NCBI RefSeq assembly: GCF_000015865.1
Contig: NC_009012.1
Coordinates: 1,674,001-1,738,000 of the forward strand
DNA: 64,000 bases
Direction: 5' to 3'
Source of the DNA: Acetivibrio thermocellus ATCC 27405
Lineage (GTDB): Bacteria > Bacillota > Clostridia > Acetivibrionales > Acetivibrionaceae
The notes below the pieces were generated by a model. The model was not told the origin of the DNA. It saw only the letters and a program-made list of their open reading frames with translations, and ran no database searches. Shown here one piece after another: positions 1 through 9,368 of the stretch. Made by a program: the position numbers and the translations under genes. Each line of letters opens with the position of its first letter. Positions within the stretch are counted from its first letter, which is position 1.

Positions 1-2972
1 ATCTCTCTTACAAGGTTCCCTGCCCGATCATACTCATAACTTATGCTCCTCGACTTTGTATTTAAAAGGGCACAATACGCACTGCCGCTCAGTTTCACAC
101 CGTTCTGCGGTTGATACAATATACTCTTTATCCTACGGTTTGCATCATCGTATTTAAATACAGTCAAATACCCTTCAGGAGAAATCACCTCTATAAGATT
201 GCCGTTTGGGTCGTAATTGTATATTGTCTCCGCCAAAACCTTATCTTCACTGTATCCTGAAAGGTCTTCTCCGTCCAATTCACGTATTACTCTCGTTAAT
301 TTTCCCACTCCATTATATTCATATCTGATTACTCTTTGCTTCCTGTCGTTTATTTTCATTCTCTCCAGTGTTCTCTTGCCAAAGCAGTCATATTCATAGG
401 TTATCACTGCTCCAAGGCTGTCGGTTACCTCTATCAGATTTCCGTTGGGATCATATTTATAGTTTATTATGTTCCATTTCTTTGGATATCCTGTCCTGGT
501 CACATATTCCGGAGATCTTTTCTCCTGTACTACCCTTCCGTTTCTGTCATACACATATTCTATTATGTTGTAATATATTTCACCATTTTTCTGCTGTAAC
601 GGTGTCCTCTTCTCAACAAGCCATCCGGCAAGGTTGTATTTATATATTGTCCCCCAACGTTCTTCATCGTTATCTGCACTGCTATATCCTTTTGCATCTA
701 TTTCTTTCACGATTCTTCCGTCTTCATCGTATATGTATTTCTTTATCACATTCCCTTCCGGGTCTATTATTTGCGTAAGCCTGTTCATTTCATCATAGGT
801 ATACTCCATCCCCGGCCCGTCATCCAAATCCTTGTTATAATCCTTCCAGGATATTGTCTTTATTATATTGCCTTCCGCGTCATACTTTATCCTTGACATG
901 CTTCCGTCCGGGAATATTGTGTTTATCCTGCGGTGGTTGGTGTCATATTTGTATTCTATTCCTATACCGTCATCTTTCTCAGAACTATAGTAGTTCGGGT
1001 TGATCTCTTTTATCTTGTTGCCGTTCTCATCGTATTTTACCGCAAAAACATTGCCCAACGGGTCAATTGTCCTTATAAGTTTGTCCATTGCATTATATTC
1101 AAATGCATATCCCGCCCCGTTTTCGCCTTTCTCCGCATACTGCTTCGGCGCTATAACCTTTGTCATGTTTCCTGCTTTGTCATAGCAGATTCTTGTTGTG
1201 TTCCCTTCTGTATCGGTTATGTGGGTTATCCGGTCACATTCGTTGTACTTCATTCTTACTGTTCCGTAATGTGTGGTTGTGGCCACTACCCGACCCACTT
1301 TGTCAAATTCATATTTAAATATGTTCCCTACCGCATCTTTTATCAATGTCGGTTTGTTTACATCTTCTTCTCCATACTCAAAGGTCTTCGTGTTGTTTTC
1401 CGCATCTTTTGATGTTGTCATTCTTCCATATTGATCATAGGTATACGCCCACTCCGAATAACTTCTGCTTCCGGTCTTTACAATGCGTTTTAAAAGGTTT
1501 CCCCTTTCGTCATATTCAAAAGACACTTCTCCTCCGCCAGGCGACACTACCTTTATCAGTCTGCCTTCCTCATTATAGCTGTATTTTGTTTTGTAGCAGA
1601 AAGGCTCCGGTGAGATTACTTCTATTAAATTGCCCTTGTCATCATACTTTTTATATGTTGTGTTGCCATTTCTGTCAGTTTCACTGTTTCTGTTGAGATT
1701 TTCATCATAGGTATACTTTTGCACGCTTCCGTCATCATACCTTATTTCAGTAAGAAGCATGTCTGTATTGTATTTATATACACGGGTTATGCCGCTCTTT
1801 ATCCATTTGAAGGTGTTTTCACGATTTTCTTCGTCATATTCTATAATCAATTCATTGTTCTCATGGTCAAGCTGCCTTACTACTCTGCCCTTTTCATCAT
1901 AGGTGTTTTGGACATAGGTGTTGCCGTTCTGGTCGGTTATTGAAATCAGTCCTATGTTATCGTACGCATAGGTAATCTTCCCTCCGTCAGGGTATACTAC
2001 CTGTGTCAGATTTCCTTTTTCATCATATTTATATTTCAAATTCCTTCCCGTATGGTCGGTTATACTGACAATCCTGCCACCTTCATAGGAAAACATCAAA
2101 AGTTTTCCTCCCGGTGACATTACTGAAGACAGCAATCCCTCCCGGTTGTATTTAAACTGTATCTCATTGCTGTTCGAATCGGAAATTGATATAAGGTTTC
2201 CTGCCTGGTCATATTTGTAAGTAATTCCTTTTTGAACTTTTAATATGTATGTACCGTCCTCTGTTTTTAAAAGAGTGTCATATACTCCCTTTGGAGATTT
2301 GAAACTCCCTGTATCGGTATACTCAAATACTCTTATATTCCCATCCGGATATGCCACTATTATGTCTTCACTGTCTTCCTTTTTCTTCAGGCACGTTTCA
2401 TAATCTATTTTCCAGCCTTTGCCGAATATTCCTTCCGTATTATCCATTGAGTTATAATATCTGGTTATTTCAAGAGCCATACCTCTTGAAGGTATGGTTA
2501 TATCTCTCCTTTTTAAATAAAAATTTCCCGACACCACGTTTACAGGGTCTCCGGCAAACGTGTTCGGACAGTTTGCAGTTCCCGGGCCTATCAACCGGTT
2601 CCATAACGAATAACCCGCTACTATGGCTGATGCAATACCGTTACCAGTCAGTATTGCTGAAGCAATTCTGCTTATAAAATCTGCAGTTTTCATCTTTCTT
2701 GCCGCAGCCGATGCTTTATTGTCAGCCTCTATCATTTGGTCCCTTGCCTCTATAAGGTCCTGTGACATTTCTTTTAATCCGGTTGCTATATTTATTGCAG
2801 CTGCACGAGCCAACGACGCTTTTTGATCTACTCCCTCTCTGCTTCTAAGTTCCCAGTCAATAGAACTTATTATCCTTTTTATATCCTGTGCCATATCATC
2901 AAACTTGTCTGATAATTGCCTTATTCTCTCAGCTACCCTTGTCATCTCTTCGGGAGTTATTTTTATCTGCAT
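1..2972 (-). CDS. RHS/YD-repeat protein, C-terminal part beyond window
   Basis: The reading frame is open from an ATG at 2972 to the window edge, about 990 residues, with GGGGGG and AAAGG just upstream as ribosome site. The first ~90 residues are helical and start MQIKITPEEM, with a W in SSIDWEL, resembling WXG100/LXG-type secretion domains. A DUF6531-like segment follows (GDPVNVVSGNFYLKRRD, then ITRYYNS). From about residue 200 onward there are dozens of YD repeats of the pattern Y-x-Y-D-x-x-G-N-L/R-I (for example YKYDEKGNLTQVVYPDG, YEYDCFGKRTL). RHS proteins of this shape form a cage-like shell around a variable C-terminal toxin or enzyme in polymorphic toxin and contact-dependent systems. 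The C-terminus, which would carry the effector, lies outside the window, so the toxin role is inference. It is co-directional with the secreted protein upstream. Confidence 0.88.
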   Translation of the reverse strand, partial: MQIKITPEEMTRVAERIRQLSDKFDDMAQDIKRIISSIDWELRSREGVDQKASLARAAAINIATGLKEMSQDLIEARDQMIEADNKASAAARKMKTADFISRIASAILTGNGIASAIVAGYSLWNRLIGPGTANCPNTFAGDPVNVVSGNFYLKRRDITIPSRGMALEITRYYNSMDNTEGIFGKGWKIDYETCLKKKEDSEDIIVAYPDGNIRVFEYTDTGSFKSPKGVYDTLLKTEDGTYILKVQKGITYKYDQAGNLISISDSNSNEIQFKYNREGLLSSVMSPGGKLLMFSYEGGRIVSITDHTGRNLKYKYDEKGNLTQVVYPDGGKITYAYDNIGLISITDQNGNTYVQNTYDEKGRVVRQLDHENNELIIEYDEENRENTFKWIKSGITRVYKYNTDMLLTEIRYDDGSVQKYTYDENLNRNSETDRNGNTTYKKYDDKGNLIEVISPEPFCYKTKYSYNEEGRLIKVVSPGGGEVSFEYDERGNLLKRIVKTGSRSYSEWAYTYDQYGRMTTSKDAENNTKTFEYGEEDVNKPTLIKDAVGNIFKYEFDKVGRVVATTTHYGTVRMKYNECDRITHITDTEGNTTRICYDKAGNMTKVIAPKQYAEKGENGAGYAFEYNAMDKLIRTIDPLGNVFAVKYDENGNKIKEINPNYYSSEKDDGIGIEYKYDTNHRRINTIFPDGSMSRIKYDAEGNIIKTISWKDYNKDLDDGPGMEYTYDEMNRLTQIIDPEGNVIKKYIYDEDGRIVKEIDAKGYSSADNDEERWGTIYKYNLAGWLVEKRTPLQQKNGEIYYNIIEYVYDRNGRVVQEKRSPEYVTRTGYPKKWNIINYKYDPNGNLIEVTDSLGAVITYEYDCFGKRTLERMKINDRKQRVIRYEYNGVGKLTRVIRELDGEDLSGYSEDKVLAETIYNYDPNGNLIEVISPEGYLTVFKYDDANRRIKSILYQPQNGVKLSGSAYCALLNTKSRSISYEYDRAGNLVRE

Positions 2973-3114
2973 ATCTACCTTTGCCCCCCTCTTGCAAAAC
3001 GAATATGATGTCATTTATGAAAATTATACCATTAGTTACTTTTGAATTCAATAAAGCTTTTCGCTTTGTCTCTTTCTGTCATCCAACTTTCTCCTCAGAA
3101 TTTGCTCTGATGTC

Positions 3115-3927
3115 TTAAAAAGGTTTGTCTCCTTTTCTGTATATATATAGGGTAATTGTTGAACCTCTGATCGGCCATGACTTAGGCATGTACATATACT
3201 GATCTGCTTTTTTGTCATAAAAGTATCTTGCCTCAATAACATCCGTATCTTTTACTTTTGACCTTACAACACTCATTATTTCTTTTACTGTCTCTTCACT
3301 AAATTTTTGTAACAATATTTTCTCCATATCATCTTTCTGCTTTTCAACATCCTTTTTTAAAAAACCTATTGTGAACACCACCTCATAGCTAGTATCATCT
3401 TTTGAAGCGGCAACCATTAAATCCGTATCCTTTGGTACAATAAACCCGGCTACTTCCCTTGTATCGTCCTCATCTTCAACTTTATCTGTCTTGTTTGCAT
3501 CTATGTACACAGTTTTAATCTCATCCTTCCACCTGACAGTTGCACCAAATGCCTCCGCCACATAGCGGGCCGGTACAAATGTCCTTCCATTTATCAATAA
3601 TGCTTCCGTATCCATTTGCTTCTTTTGACCGTTTAACTGATATTCTCTCTCCCCAATAAACAACTCCAATGTCGTTCCATCCATTTTAAATACTGCTTTC
3701 TTAGCATTTGCATCCCAAGTTACTGTAGCTCCCAAAGCTTCTCCAATAAACCTTGCCGGTGTCTGCGTCCTTCCATTTGCATCGATGAACGGCTTTTCGT
3801 CCGGAAAATACAGCTCTTCTCCATTTACAAGCACACGCAGCGGTATATTAATCGCAAAAGTGATATTTGAAAAAAGTATAGTTAAAGCAAATACTGTCAA
3901 CATTGATGTTGTCAACCTCTTCATCAT
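3115..3927 (-). CDS. Secreted protein with copper-amine-oxidase N-terminal (stalk) domains
   Basis: The 270-residue protein begins with a signal peptide (residues 1-25, MMKRLTTSML then a hydrophobic core). Residues ~30-140 hold two copies of the CuAO-N1 fold repeat: L-V-N-G-E ... PFIDANGRTQTPARFIGEALGATVTWD and LLINGRTFVPARYVAEAFGATVRW. The remaining ~120 residues are charged and have no motif I recognise. CuAO-N1 repeats are common in clostridial wall or surface proteins and do not imply amine oxidase activity. The start has a purine-rich ribosome site (AGGTAGGGG); a second ATG follows immediately. The gene lies upstream of the RHS gene in the same direction with a 142-bp gap, so it could be an accessory surface protein, but that link is only positional. 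Confidence 0.75.
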   Translation of the reverse strand: MMKRLTTSMLTVFALTILFSNITFAINIPLRVLVNGEELYFPDEKPFIDANGRTQTPARFIGEALGATVTWDANAKKAVFKMDGTTLELFIGEREYQLNGQKKQMDTEALLINGRTFVPARYVAEAFGATVRWKDEIKTVYIDANKTDKVEDEDDTREVAGFIVPKDTDLMVAASKDDTSYEVVFTIGFLKKDVEKQKDDMEKILLQKFSEETVKEIMSVVRSKVKDTDVIEARYFYDKKADQYMYMPKSWPIRGSTITLYIYRKGDKPF

Positions 3928-4135
3928 AACCCCTACCTTTTTTCGGTTTTTACCAACATAAAAACTGCTTTACTTAATAAAACAGTTCTATTCCTCTTTA
4001 TCCTTTTCTTTAAAAAAATACTTAATTTCATCAGCAAAACTATACACAAAAAATTGATATTTCACATGTAAACAAACTTAGTAATAAACATTATAGTATA
4101 AAATAACAAATATGCCAATATAATTTCAAACAAAT

Positions 4136-4166
4136 TAAAAAGGACTGCGACTTTAAGTCACAGTCC
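4136..4166 (-). terminator. Rho-independent terminator after aspartokinase
   Basis: A 12-bp stem with one mismatch (GGACTGTGACTT / AAGTCGCAGTCC on the minus strand) is followed by TTTTTAATTT. It sits 22 bp after the aspartokinase stop codon. Confidence 0.8.
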
Positions 4167-4187
4167 CTTAAAACCCGACAGTACAGT

Positions 4188-5537
4188 TTAGCTGAAAAAC
4201 TCATCATACAAAGCCTTTACCGCCTTGACATTATCTTCAGCCTTTACACCAAACATCATGCTTACTTCCGATGAACCCTGATTTATCATCTCTATGTTTA
4301 CATTTGCTTTTGCCAAAGCAGTACAAGCTCTTGCAGCAATTCCCACCGTGCTCATCATGCCTTCTCCTACAATCATAACCAGCGCACGGTCATATTCTAT
4401 CTTTATGTCATCAACATTCAATTCATCCTTTATCCTTCTTACCACTCTCTCTTCCTTAGCTTTGTCGAGCTGCTTTTGCTCAATTATAATGGACATGTTG
4501 TCAATCCCTGAAGGAATATGCTCATAGGACAGCCCTTCATCTTCCAAAATACTAAGCACCTTTCTTCCAAAACCAATTTCCCTGTTCATCATGTACTTGC
4601 TTATATAAATGCAGCAGAATCCGGTACCGCTTGCTATGCCGATAACAGGGCCGTTGTCCAGTTTCCTTTTCGGCACAATTGTAGTTCCGGGAGCAGACGG
4701 ATTGTTGGTGTTTTTAATACATACAGGAATTTCCATTCTGTAAACCGGTTCAAGAGTTTCCTCATGCAGCACTGAAAAACCTGAATAAGAAAGCTCCCTC
4801 ATTTCCCTGTATGTAAAAGTCGCAATCGGTTTCGGGTTTTCGATAATGTTGGGATTTGCGGCAAAAACCGAGTCAACGTCGGTAAAGTTTTCATACACAT
4901 CAGCTTTTACCGCAGCTGCAAGTATGGCTCCCGTTATGTCGGAACCTCCCCTCGGGAATGTAACAACATCCCCCTTCTTTGAATATCCGAAAAAGCCGGG
5001 GAAAATCATTATTTTATCCCTTTCACGCAGGCGTTTCAAATTCTCATATGATTCCGGCAGCACCCTTGCATTTCCGTATTCCTCACTAAGCAAAAGTCCC
5101 GCATCTTTTGGATTTACATACTCGGCATCAATTCCCCTGCTTACCAGATAAGCTGCAACCACTTTTGCATTGTTATCCTCTCCGGCAGCCTTTATGGTGT
5201 CCATAAACTTATCCTTGTTGCCGTTATTGCATTCAAGCCTTTTTTTCAAATCATCTGCAACCATTTGTGTAATATCGGGCGAAAGCTCAAGGCCTTTTAC
5301 AATATCATCAAATCTATCAATAACAGCCTGAAGTTCGGCATCCGCTTTTCCTTCCTTATAATATTTTTCTCCTAAAGCAATTAAAAGGTCCGTAACCTTT
5401 GTATCTTCCTTACAGCGTTTACCCGGAGCGGAAACGACAATCAGCTTTCTGTCCTTGTCACTTAAAATAATATCACAAACTTTTCTTATTTGATTCGCAT
5501 CCGCCAGTGACGAACCTCCAAATTTTGCAACTTTCAT
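4188..5537 (-). CDS. lysC: Aspartate kinase
   Basis: This enzyme phosphorylates aspartate to aspartyl phosphate, the first step of lysine, threonine and methionine synthesis. The 449-residue protein starts MKVAKFGGSSLADANQIRK, which contains the KFGGSS nucleotide-binding motif of the family, and has the kinase core motifs GRGGSD-like FPRGGSDITGA and YENFTDVDSV. The C-terminal ~150 residues form paired ACT domains (ALVMIVGEGMMSTVGIAARACTALAKANVNIEMINQGSSE), the usual site of feedback inhibition. The longest frame starts at 5588, but the ATG at 5537 has GGAGG nine bases upstream and matches the family N-terminus, so it is preferred. It lies 130 bp downstream of homoserine dehydrogenase in the same direction and ends at a terminator. 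No riboswitch is apparent in that gap. Confidence 0.95.
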   Translation of the reverse strand: MKVAKFGGSSLADANQIRKVCDIILSDKDRKLIVVSAPGKRCKEDTKVTDLLIALGEKYYKEGKADAELQAVIDRFDDIVKGLELSPDITQMVADDLKKRLECNNGNKDKFMDTIKAAGEDNNAKVVAAYLVSRGIDAEYVNPKDAGLLLSEEYGNARVLPESYENLKRLRERDKIMIFPGFFGYSKKGDVVTFPRGGSDITGAILAAAVKADVYENFTDVDSVFAANPNIIENPKPIATFTYREMRELSYSGFSVLHEETLEPVYRMEIPVCIKNTNNPSAPGTTIVPKRKLDNGPVIGIASGTGFCCIYISKYMMNREIGFGRKVLSILEDEGLSYEHIPSGIDNMSIIIEQKQLDKAKEERVVRRIKDELNVDDIKIEYDRALVMIVGEGMMSTVGIAARACTALAKANVNIEMINQGSSEVSMMFGVKAEDNVKAVKALYDEFFS

Positions 5538-5667
5538 AATTAAAACCTCCAAATTCAGATTTATACAACAACTATGGCAAAAACACATAAAATAATTGTT
5601 CCTAATACATTATAATTATCTGACTTTGCTTATGTTAATATGCAGCAAAAACAAATTGAACCTAAGA

Positions 5668-6915
5668 TTAGTCCAGGACTCTTATGGCATTTACCACATC
5701 TTTTACAGCTTTGCTGCCTTTAAGTTGTTGAAGAGAATTGCAATAGTCTTTCTCCAAAACGCAGGAAGTAACAAATGCCAATTCATCCTGTACACTTGCA
5801 TCATACGCTTTTACCCATTCAACATTTCCAAAAGCATTCTCCACCGCTTTTTTAGCTTCAGCTTCATTCTCCACTTTCAGTCTCACAAAATACCTTGTCC
5901 TGGTTTCTTTCAAATCAATGACGTTGCCGCCGTCTTTTACAACCCAGTTATAGCTGCCGCAGGTACCCCAATGCTTCACAATTTCAATTACATCCGCCAC
6001 AACGGCGCTTGCCGTGGGGAGCTTGCCCGCTCCCGGGCCGTAAAACATCACTTCTCCAATTGCATCTCCTCTCACAACAATAGCATTAAAAACATCTTCA
6101 ACACTGTAAAGCGGACTTTTGCTGCTTACTATCGCAGGAGCAACCCTTGCCATAATACCGTCACCGATTTTTTCGCTTATGGCGACAAGCTTGATGGTTG
6201 AATCCATGCTTTCGGCATATTTCATATCCGCAAGGCTTATTTTTTTTATGCCTTCCGTATGTATCTTTTTGTAATCAACAAATTCATTGTACGCAATGGA
6301 TGAGAGTATTGCAATTTTTCTGCATGCATCATGCCCTTCTATGTCCGCGGTTGGATCCGCTTCCGCATATCCTTTCTGCTGTGCCTCTTTCAAAGCCTCG
6401 TCAAAATCTTTTCCCTGCCTTTTCATCTGTGTTAATATGTAGTTCGTAGTTCCGTTGAGTATTCCTATGATGCTGTGTATTTCATTTGCGGCAAGGCAGC
6501 GGTTCAAAGGCCTGATAATGGGAATTCCACCGCCGACACTTGCTTCAAACAGATAGTTTACTCCATTTTCCTTTGCAAGCTTCAAAAGTTCAGGTCCATG
6601 GGTTGCAACCAGCTCCTTGTTCGAGGTTACAACATTCTTTCCTTTGCTCAAAGCCTTCTTTGTAAATTCGTACGCAGCACCTATTCCGCCTATGGTCTCA
6701 ACAACTATTCCTATTGACGGGTCATCAAAAATTTCATCAGGATTCTTTGTAAACAAATCCCGTTCAGGACTGTCCGGAAAATCCCTGATATCCAGTATTT
6801 TTTTTACGCGAATCTCCTGACCCGCTTTCTTTGATATGCTGACACTGTTTTTTCTTATAACTTCAACAACTCCGGAGCCGACCACTCCGTATCCCATCAC
6901 TGCTATATTAACCAT
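5668..6915 (-). CDS. hom: Homoserine dehydrogenase
   Basis: It reduces aspartate semialdehyde to homoserine with NAD(P)H, at the branch to threonine and methionine. The 415-residue protein has the N-terminal Rossmann motif GYGVVGSGVV, the central catalytic region (NGTTNYILTQM, AEADPTADIEGHDACRKIAILSSIAY) and a C-terminal ACT domain (RYFVRLKVENEAEAKKAVENAF) of the feedback-regulated Gram-positive type. The ATG at 6915 has AGAGGGGG before it; the frame continues to 6939 without a better start. It follows the ACT-domain protein by 10 bp, so the two are clearly one transcript, with aspartokinase after them. Confidence 0.95.
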   Translation of the reverse strand: MVNIAVMGYGVVGSGVVEVIRKNSVSISKKAGQEIRVKKILDIRDFPDSPERDLFTKNPDEIFDDPSIGIVVETIGGIGAAYEFTKKALSKGKNVVTSNKELVATHGPELLKLAKENGVNYLFEASVGGGIPIIRPLNRCLAANEIHSIIGILNGTTNYILTQMKRQGKDFDEALKEAQQKGYAEADPTADIEGHDACRKIAILSSIAYNEFVDYKKIHTEGIKKISLADMKYAESMDSTIKLVAISEKIGDGIMARVAPAIVSSKSPLYSVEDVFNAIVVRGDAIGEVMFYGPGAGKLPTASAVVADVIEIVKHWGTCGSYNWVVKDGGNVIDLKETRTRYFVRLKVENEAEAKKAVENAFGNVEWVKAYDASVQDELAFVTSCVLEKDYCNSLQQLKGSKAVKDVVNAIRVLD

Positions 6916-6925
6916 AAAACCCCCT

Positions 6926-7369
6926 CTATTCTCTTGCAAGTATCTCTTGTCTTTTTACACCTTCTATGCTGCTTATGTCATCCAGCAAATCCTTTATATC
7001 CCTTGTCATCTGGCCAGTCTCAATTGTAATGGTGACATCCGCCAAACCGTTTATAGGTATGTTTTGATTAATCGTTATAATGTTTGCTTTTGAATCGGCA
7101 ATTCTGTTTATAATGCTCGACAGAATCCCGGCATAATCTTCCACAGTAAAAAAAAGAGTTATTACCTTTCCCTGTGAAGTTTCATAAAAAGGAAATATAT
7201 GGTCTTTGTACTTATAATAGGCACTTCTGCTGATACCTACTTTACGGACAGCTTCATTTACATTTTTAATTGCTCCGCTGGCCAATATTCTCTTTGCTTC
7301 AACAACCTTTATGAAAACCTTTGGCAAAACCGAAGCATCCACCAAATAATATTTTGATGTATTTCTCAT
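6926..7369 (-). CDS. pheB: ACT domain protein, PheB/UPF0735 family
   Basis: The 147-residue protein has an N-terminal helical segment that looks like a small helix-turn-helix (NVNEAVRKVGISRSAYYKYKDHIFPF) and a C-terminal ACT domain (VITLFFTVEDYAGILSSIINRIADSKANIITINQN). The family often lies beside homoserine dehydrogenase or prephenate dehydratase genes and is thought to sense an amino acid, though its molecular role is poorly defined. The start at 7369 has GGAGGG eight bases upstream; the frame from 7399 has none. It is the first gene of the ACT - hom - aspartokinase cluster, so an amino-acid-responsive regulator of this pathway is a reasonable inference. Confidence 0.85.
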   Translation of the reverse strand: MRNTSKYYLVDASVLPKVFIKVVEAKRILASGAIKNVNEAVRKVGISRSAYYKYKDHIFPFYETSQGKVITLFFTVEDYAGILSSIINRIADSKANIITINQNIPINGLADVTITIETGQMTRDIKDLLDDISSIEGVKRQEILARE

Positions 7370-7474
7370 ACTCCCTCCGTGTCCACGTACCGTGAACAAG
7401 TGTATTTATACTGTGTAATAGTATCATAATCAAAAAGTAAATTCAAGAGGTTTGTTAAAAATTTAATAAACAAA

Positions 7475-7500
7475 AAAACACTCTATCATCAGAGTGTTTT
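7475..7500 (-). terminator. Terminator after the HD-GYP gene
   Basis: Perfect 10-bp stem (AAAACACTCT / AGAGTGTTTT) with a 6-base loop, continued by a T run on the minus strand, 45 bp after the stop codon of the HD-GYP gene. Confidence 0.8.
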
Positions 7501-7545
7501 CTAACTTTAATATTAATACTCCAAATGATTTTTTCAACCCTTTGT

Positions 7546-9066
7546 TCACCAAATACAGCTCTCTTTTGTTTTAAAAGTGTACTCAATCTCTTTCTGCATG
7601 GTGTCGTAGTCTTCCAAAAGCACCAAAAAACTTTTCACCACTTCCGCATCAAACTGGGTTCCTGAGTTTGTTATCATTTGATTTTTCGCCTCTTCCAAAC
7701 ACAGCTTCGACCTGTACTGCCTGTCGGAAGTCATCGCGTCAAAGGCATCAGCCACGGATATGATTCTCGCAAGGAAAGGTATCTCATCACCCTTAAGTCC
7801 GAATGGGTAGCCTCGTCCGTCTATCCTTTCATGATGGTACTTTACCAAAGGAACAATATCTTTGAACATGGAAACTGCCGATAATATATGTGCTCCTTTT
7901 ATAGGATGCTTTTTAATCTCTTCATATTCGCTTTCAGTCAGCTTGTCGGTTTTAAACAAAATGTCATCGGCAATGCCTATTTTCCCTATGTCGTGGAAAA
8001 TACCTGCCGTTTTGAGCTTTTCCAGCGACTCTTCGTCCAGATTAAAGCTTTTGCCTATTTTTACCGCATAATACGCTACCCTGTCCGAATGTCCCCTTGT
8101 ATATACATCTTTTGCGTCAACTGTAAGACGCAAAACCTGTATGGCATCCAGATACCTTTGTTTCAACTCATTGTATGTTCTGTCAAGCTCATCATTTTTG
8201 ATACTGACTATGGAATGAAGGTATATATTGCTTATCGACGTTGCCGCCTGAGTTATATATATCTTAAGCAGTTCCATTTCAACAGGAATATGAGTGGTCT
8301 CAAGGTAAATAACTCCCAAAGTCTGGATAGTGTCACTCATAAGAGGAAGAATAATTCCTTTTTCAACATAAGCAATCTGTTTTAAAGTCCTGGTACGTCC
8401 CATTTCCTCCAAAAAAGCCGGTTCCAGCATGTCTATAAACTTGTCCGGACTCACGTCATAAATTCCCATTCCTTTAAACAAACTTTCATTTTTGTCGTCC
8501 CCTATGAGATTGTCAATAATAATAAATGCATCTTTACAATTAACAAAGGCCATAATATGGCGAAGAATTTCTTCAAGCAGTTCCTCAATCGATTTAAGCC
8601 GGTATATATCCGGCACGGTAAGAAGAATTTTATTCAAACCGTCCCTAAAATTTCTGATTGTTCTTTTCTGATAGATGGATTTGACTGCAGACTCTATTAA
8701 AAGTATCAATTGGTCAAAATTGTCCGCTTTCTCACAATATCCTTGAATATCAAGAGATTTTATTGCCTTAAGCGGAGGTGCTGCATCTTTGTAACCGGTT
8801 AAGAGCAGAATATATATGTCTTTATTAAATTTCCTAATCTCTTCGACCACTTTGTCTCCCAATATAGGCTGCATCAAAAAATCCAGTATCATAAGGTCAA
8901 ATTCTTCTTCCCGGACCCTTTCAATCGCTTCAAGAGGGTTGTTCACTCCCGTATACTGATAACCCAAACGCTTTATTATTACCGACAACGAATCCAGTAT
9001 TCCTTTTTCATCATCAACAACAATTATTTTAATGTCCGAGGACTTCCCCTGCCTGTTTTTTCTCAC
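7546..9066 (-). CDS. Response regulator with GAF-like and HD-GYP domains
   Basis: The 506-residue protein has a receiver domain (VVDDEKG, phosphoacceptor D in LMILDFLMQP, T in LLLTGYKD, K in YCEKAD), a middle ~150-residue region resembling GAF, and a C-terminal HD-GYP domain (RGHSDRVAYYA, IFHDIGKIGI, YHHERIDGRGYP). HD-GYP domains hydrolyse cyclic-di-GMP, and the HD and GYP motifs are intact, so it probably links phosphorylation to c-di-GMP breakdown. The longest frame starts at 9144, but a GTG at 9066 is preceded by AAGGAGGG with six bases of spacing, which decides the start. No cognate kinase is adjacent, and it is apparently a single-gene transcript. Confidence 0.9.
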   Translation of the reverse strand: MRKNRQGKSSDIKIIVVDDEKGILDSLSVIIKRLGYQYTGVNNPLEAIERVREEEFDLMILDFLMQPILGDKVVEEIRKFNKDIYILLLTGYKDAAPPLKAIKSLDIQGYCEKADNFDQLILLIESAVKSIYQKRTIRNFRDGLNKILLTVPDIYRLKSIEELLEEILRHIMAFVNCKDAFIIIDNLIGDDKNESLFKGMGIYDVSPDKFIDMLEPAFLEEMGRTRTLKQIAYVEKGIILPLMSDTIQTLGVIYLETTHIPVEMELLKIYITQAATSISNIYLHSIVSIKNDELDRTYNELKQRYLDAIQVLRLTVDAKDVYTRGHSDRVAYYAVKIGKSFNLDEESLEKLKTAGIFHDIGKIGIADDILFKTDKLTESEYEEIKKHPIKGAHILSAVSMFKDIVPLVKYHHERIDGRGYPFGLKGDEIPFLARIISVADAFDAMTSDRQYRSKLCLEEAKNQMITNSGTQFDAEVVKSFLVLLEDYDTMQKEIEYTFKTKESCIW

Positions 9067-9368
9067 CTTATACCCTCCCTTAAAGGCCAAATCCAAAGCT
9101 ACGAGAACTCTATCATGAAGTAAAACCAAATAATCCAAATTCAACGCGATTATATAATTTACATAATATTACAACTATATAAATTGCGGAAATTTGCATT
9201 ATTTAATATGTATATCGACTTTTTTGCAGGATTTATAAAGAATAATATAAACACACCTCTTGAATAAATGAAGCCTATAGCCGAAACAATATAATCAAGG
9301 TGCCAGGGCACTGAAGTAAAAAGCAAATCAAAAATGAACGAGGAAAACTACACGGAGGAAGATGGCAA

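Noticed and set aside
217-2826. Series of + strand ORFs (217-2826)
   Set aside because: They are shadows of the long minus-strand RHS frame, which has a clear start and YD repeats.
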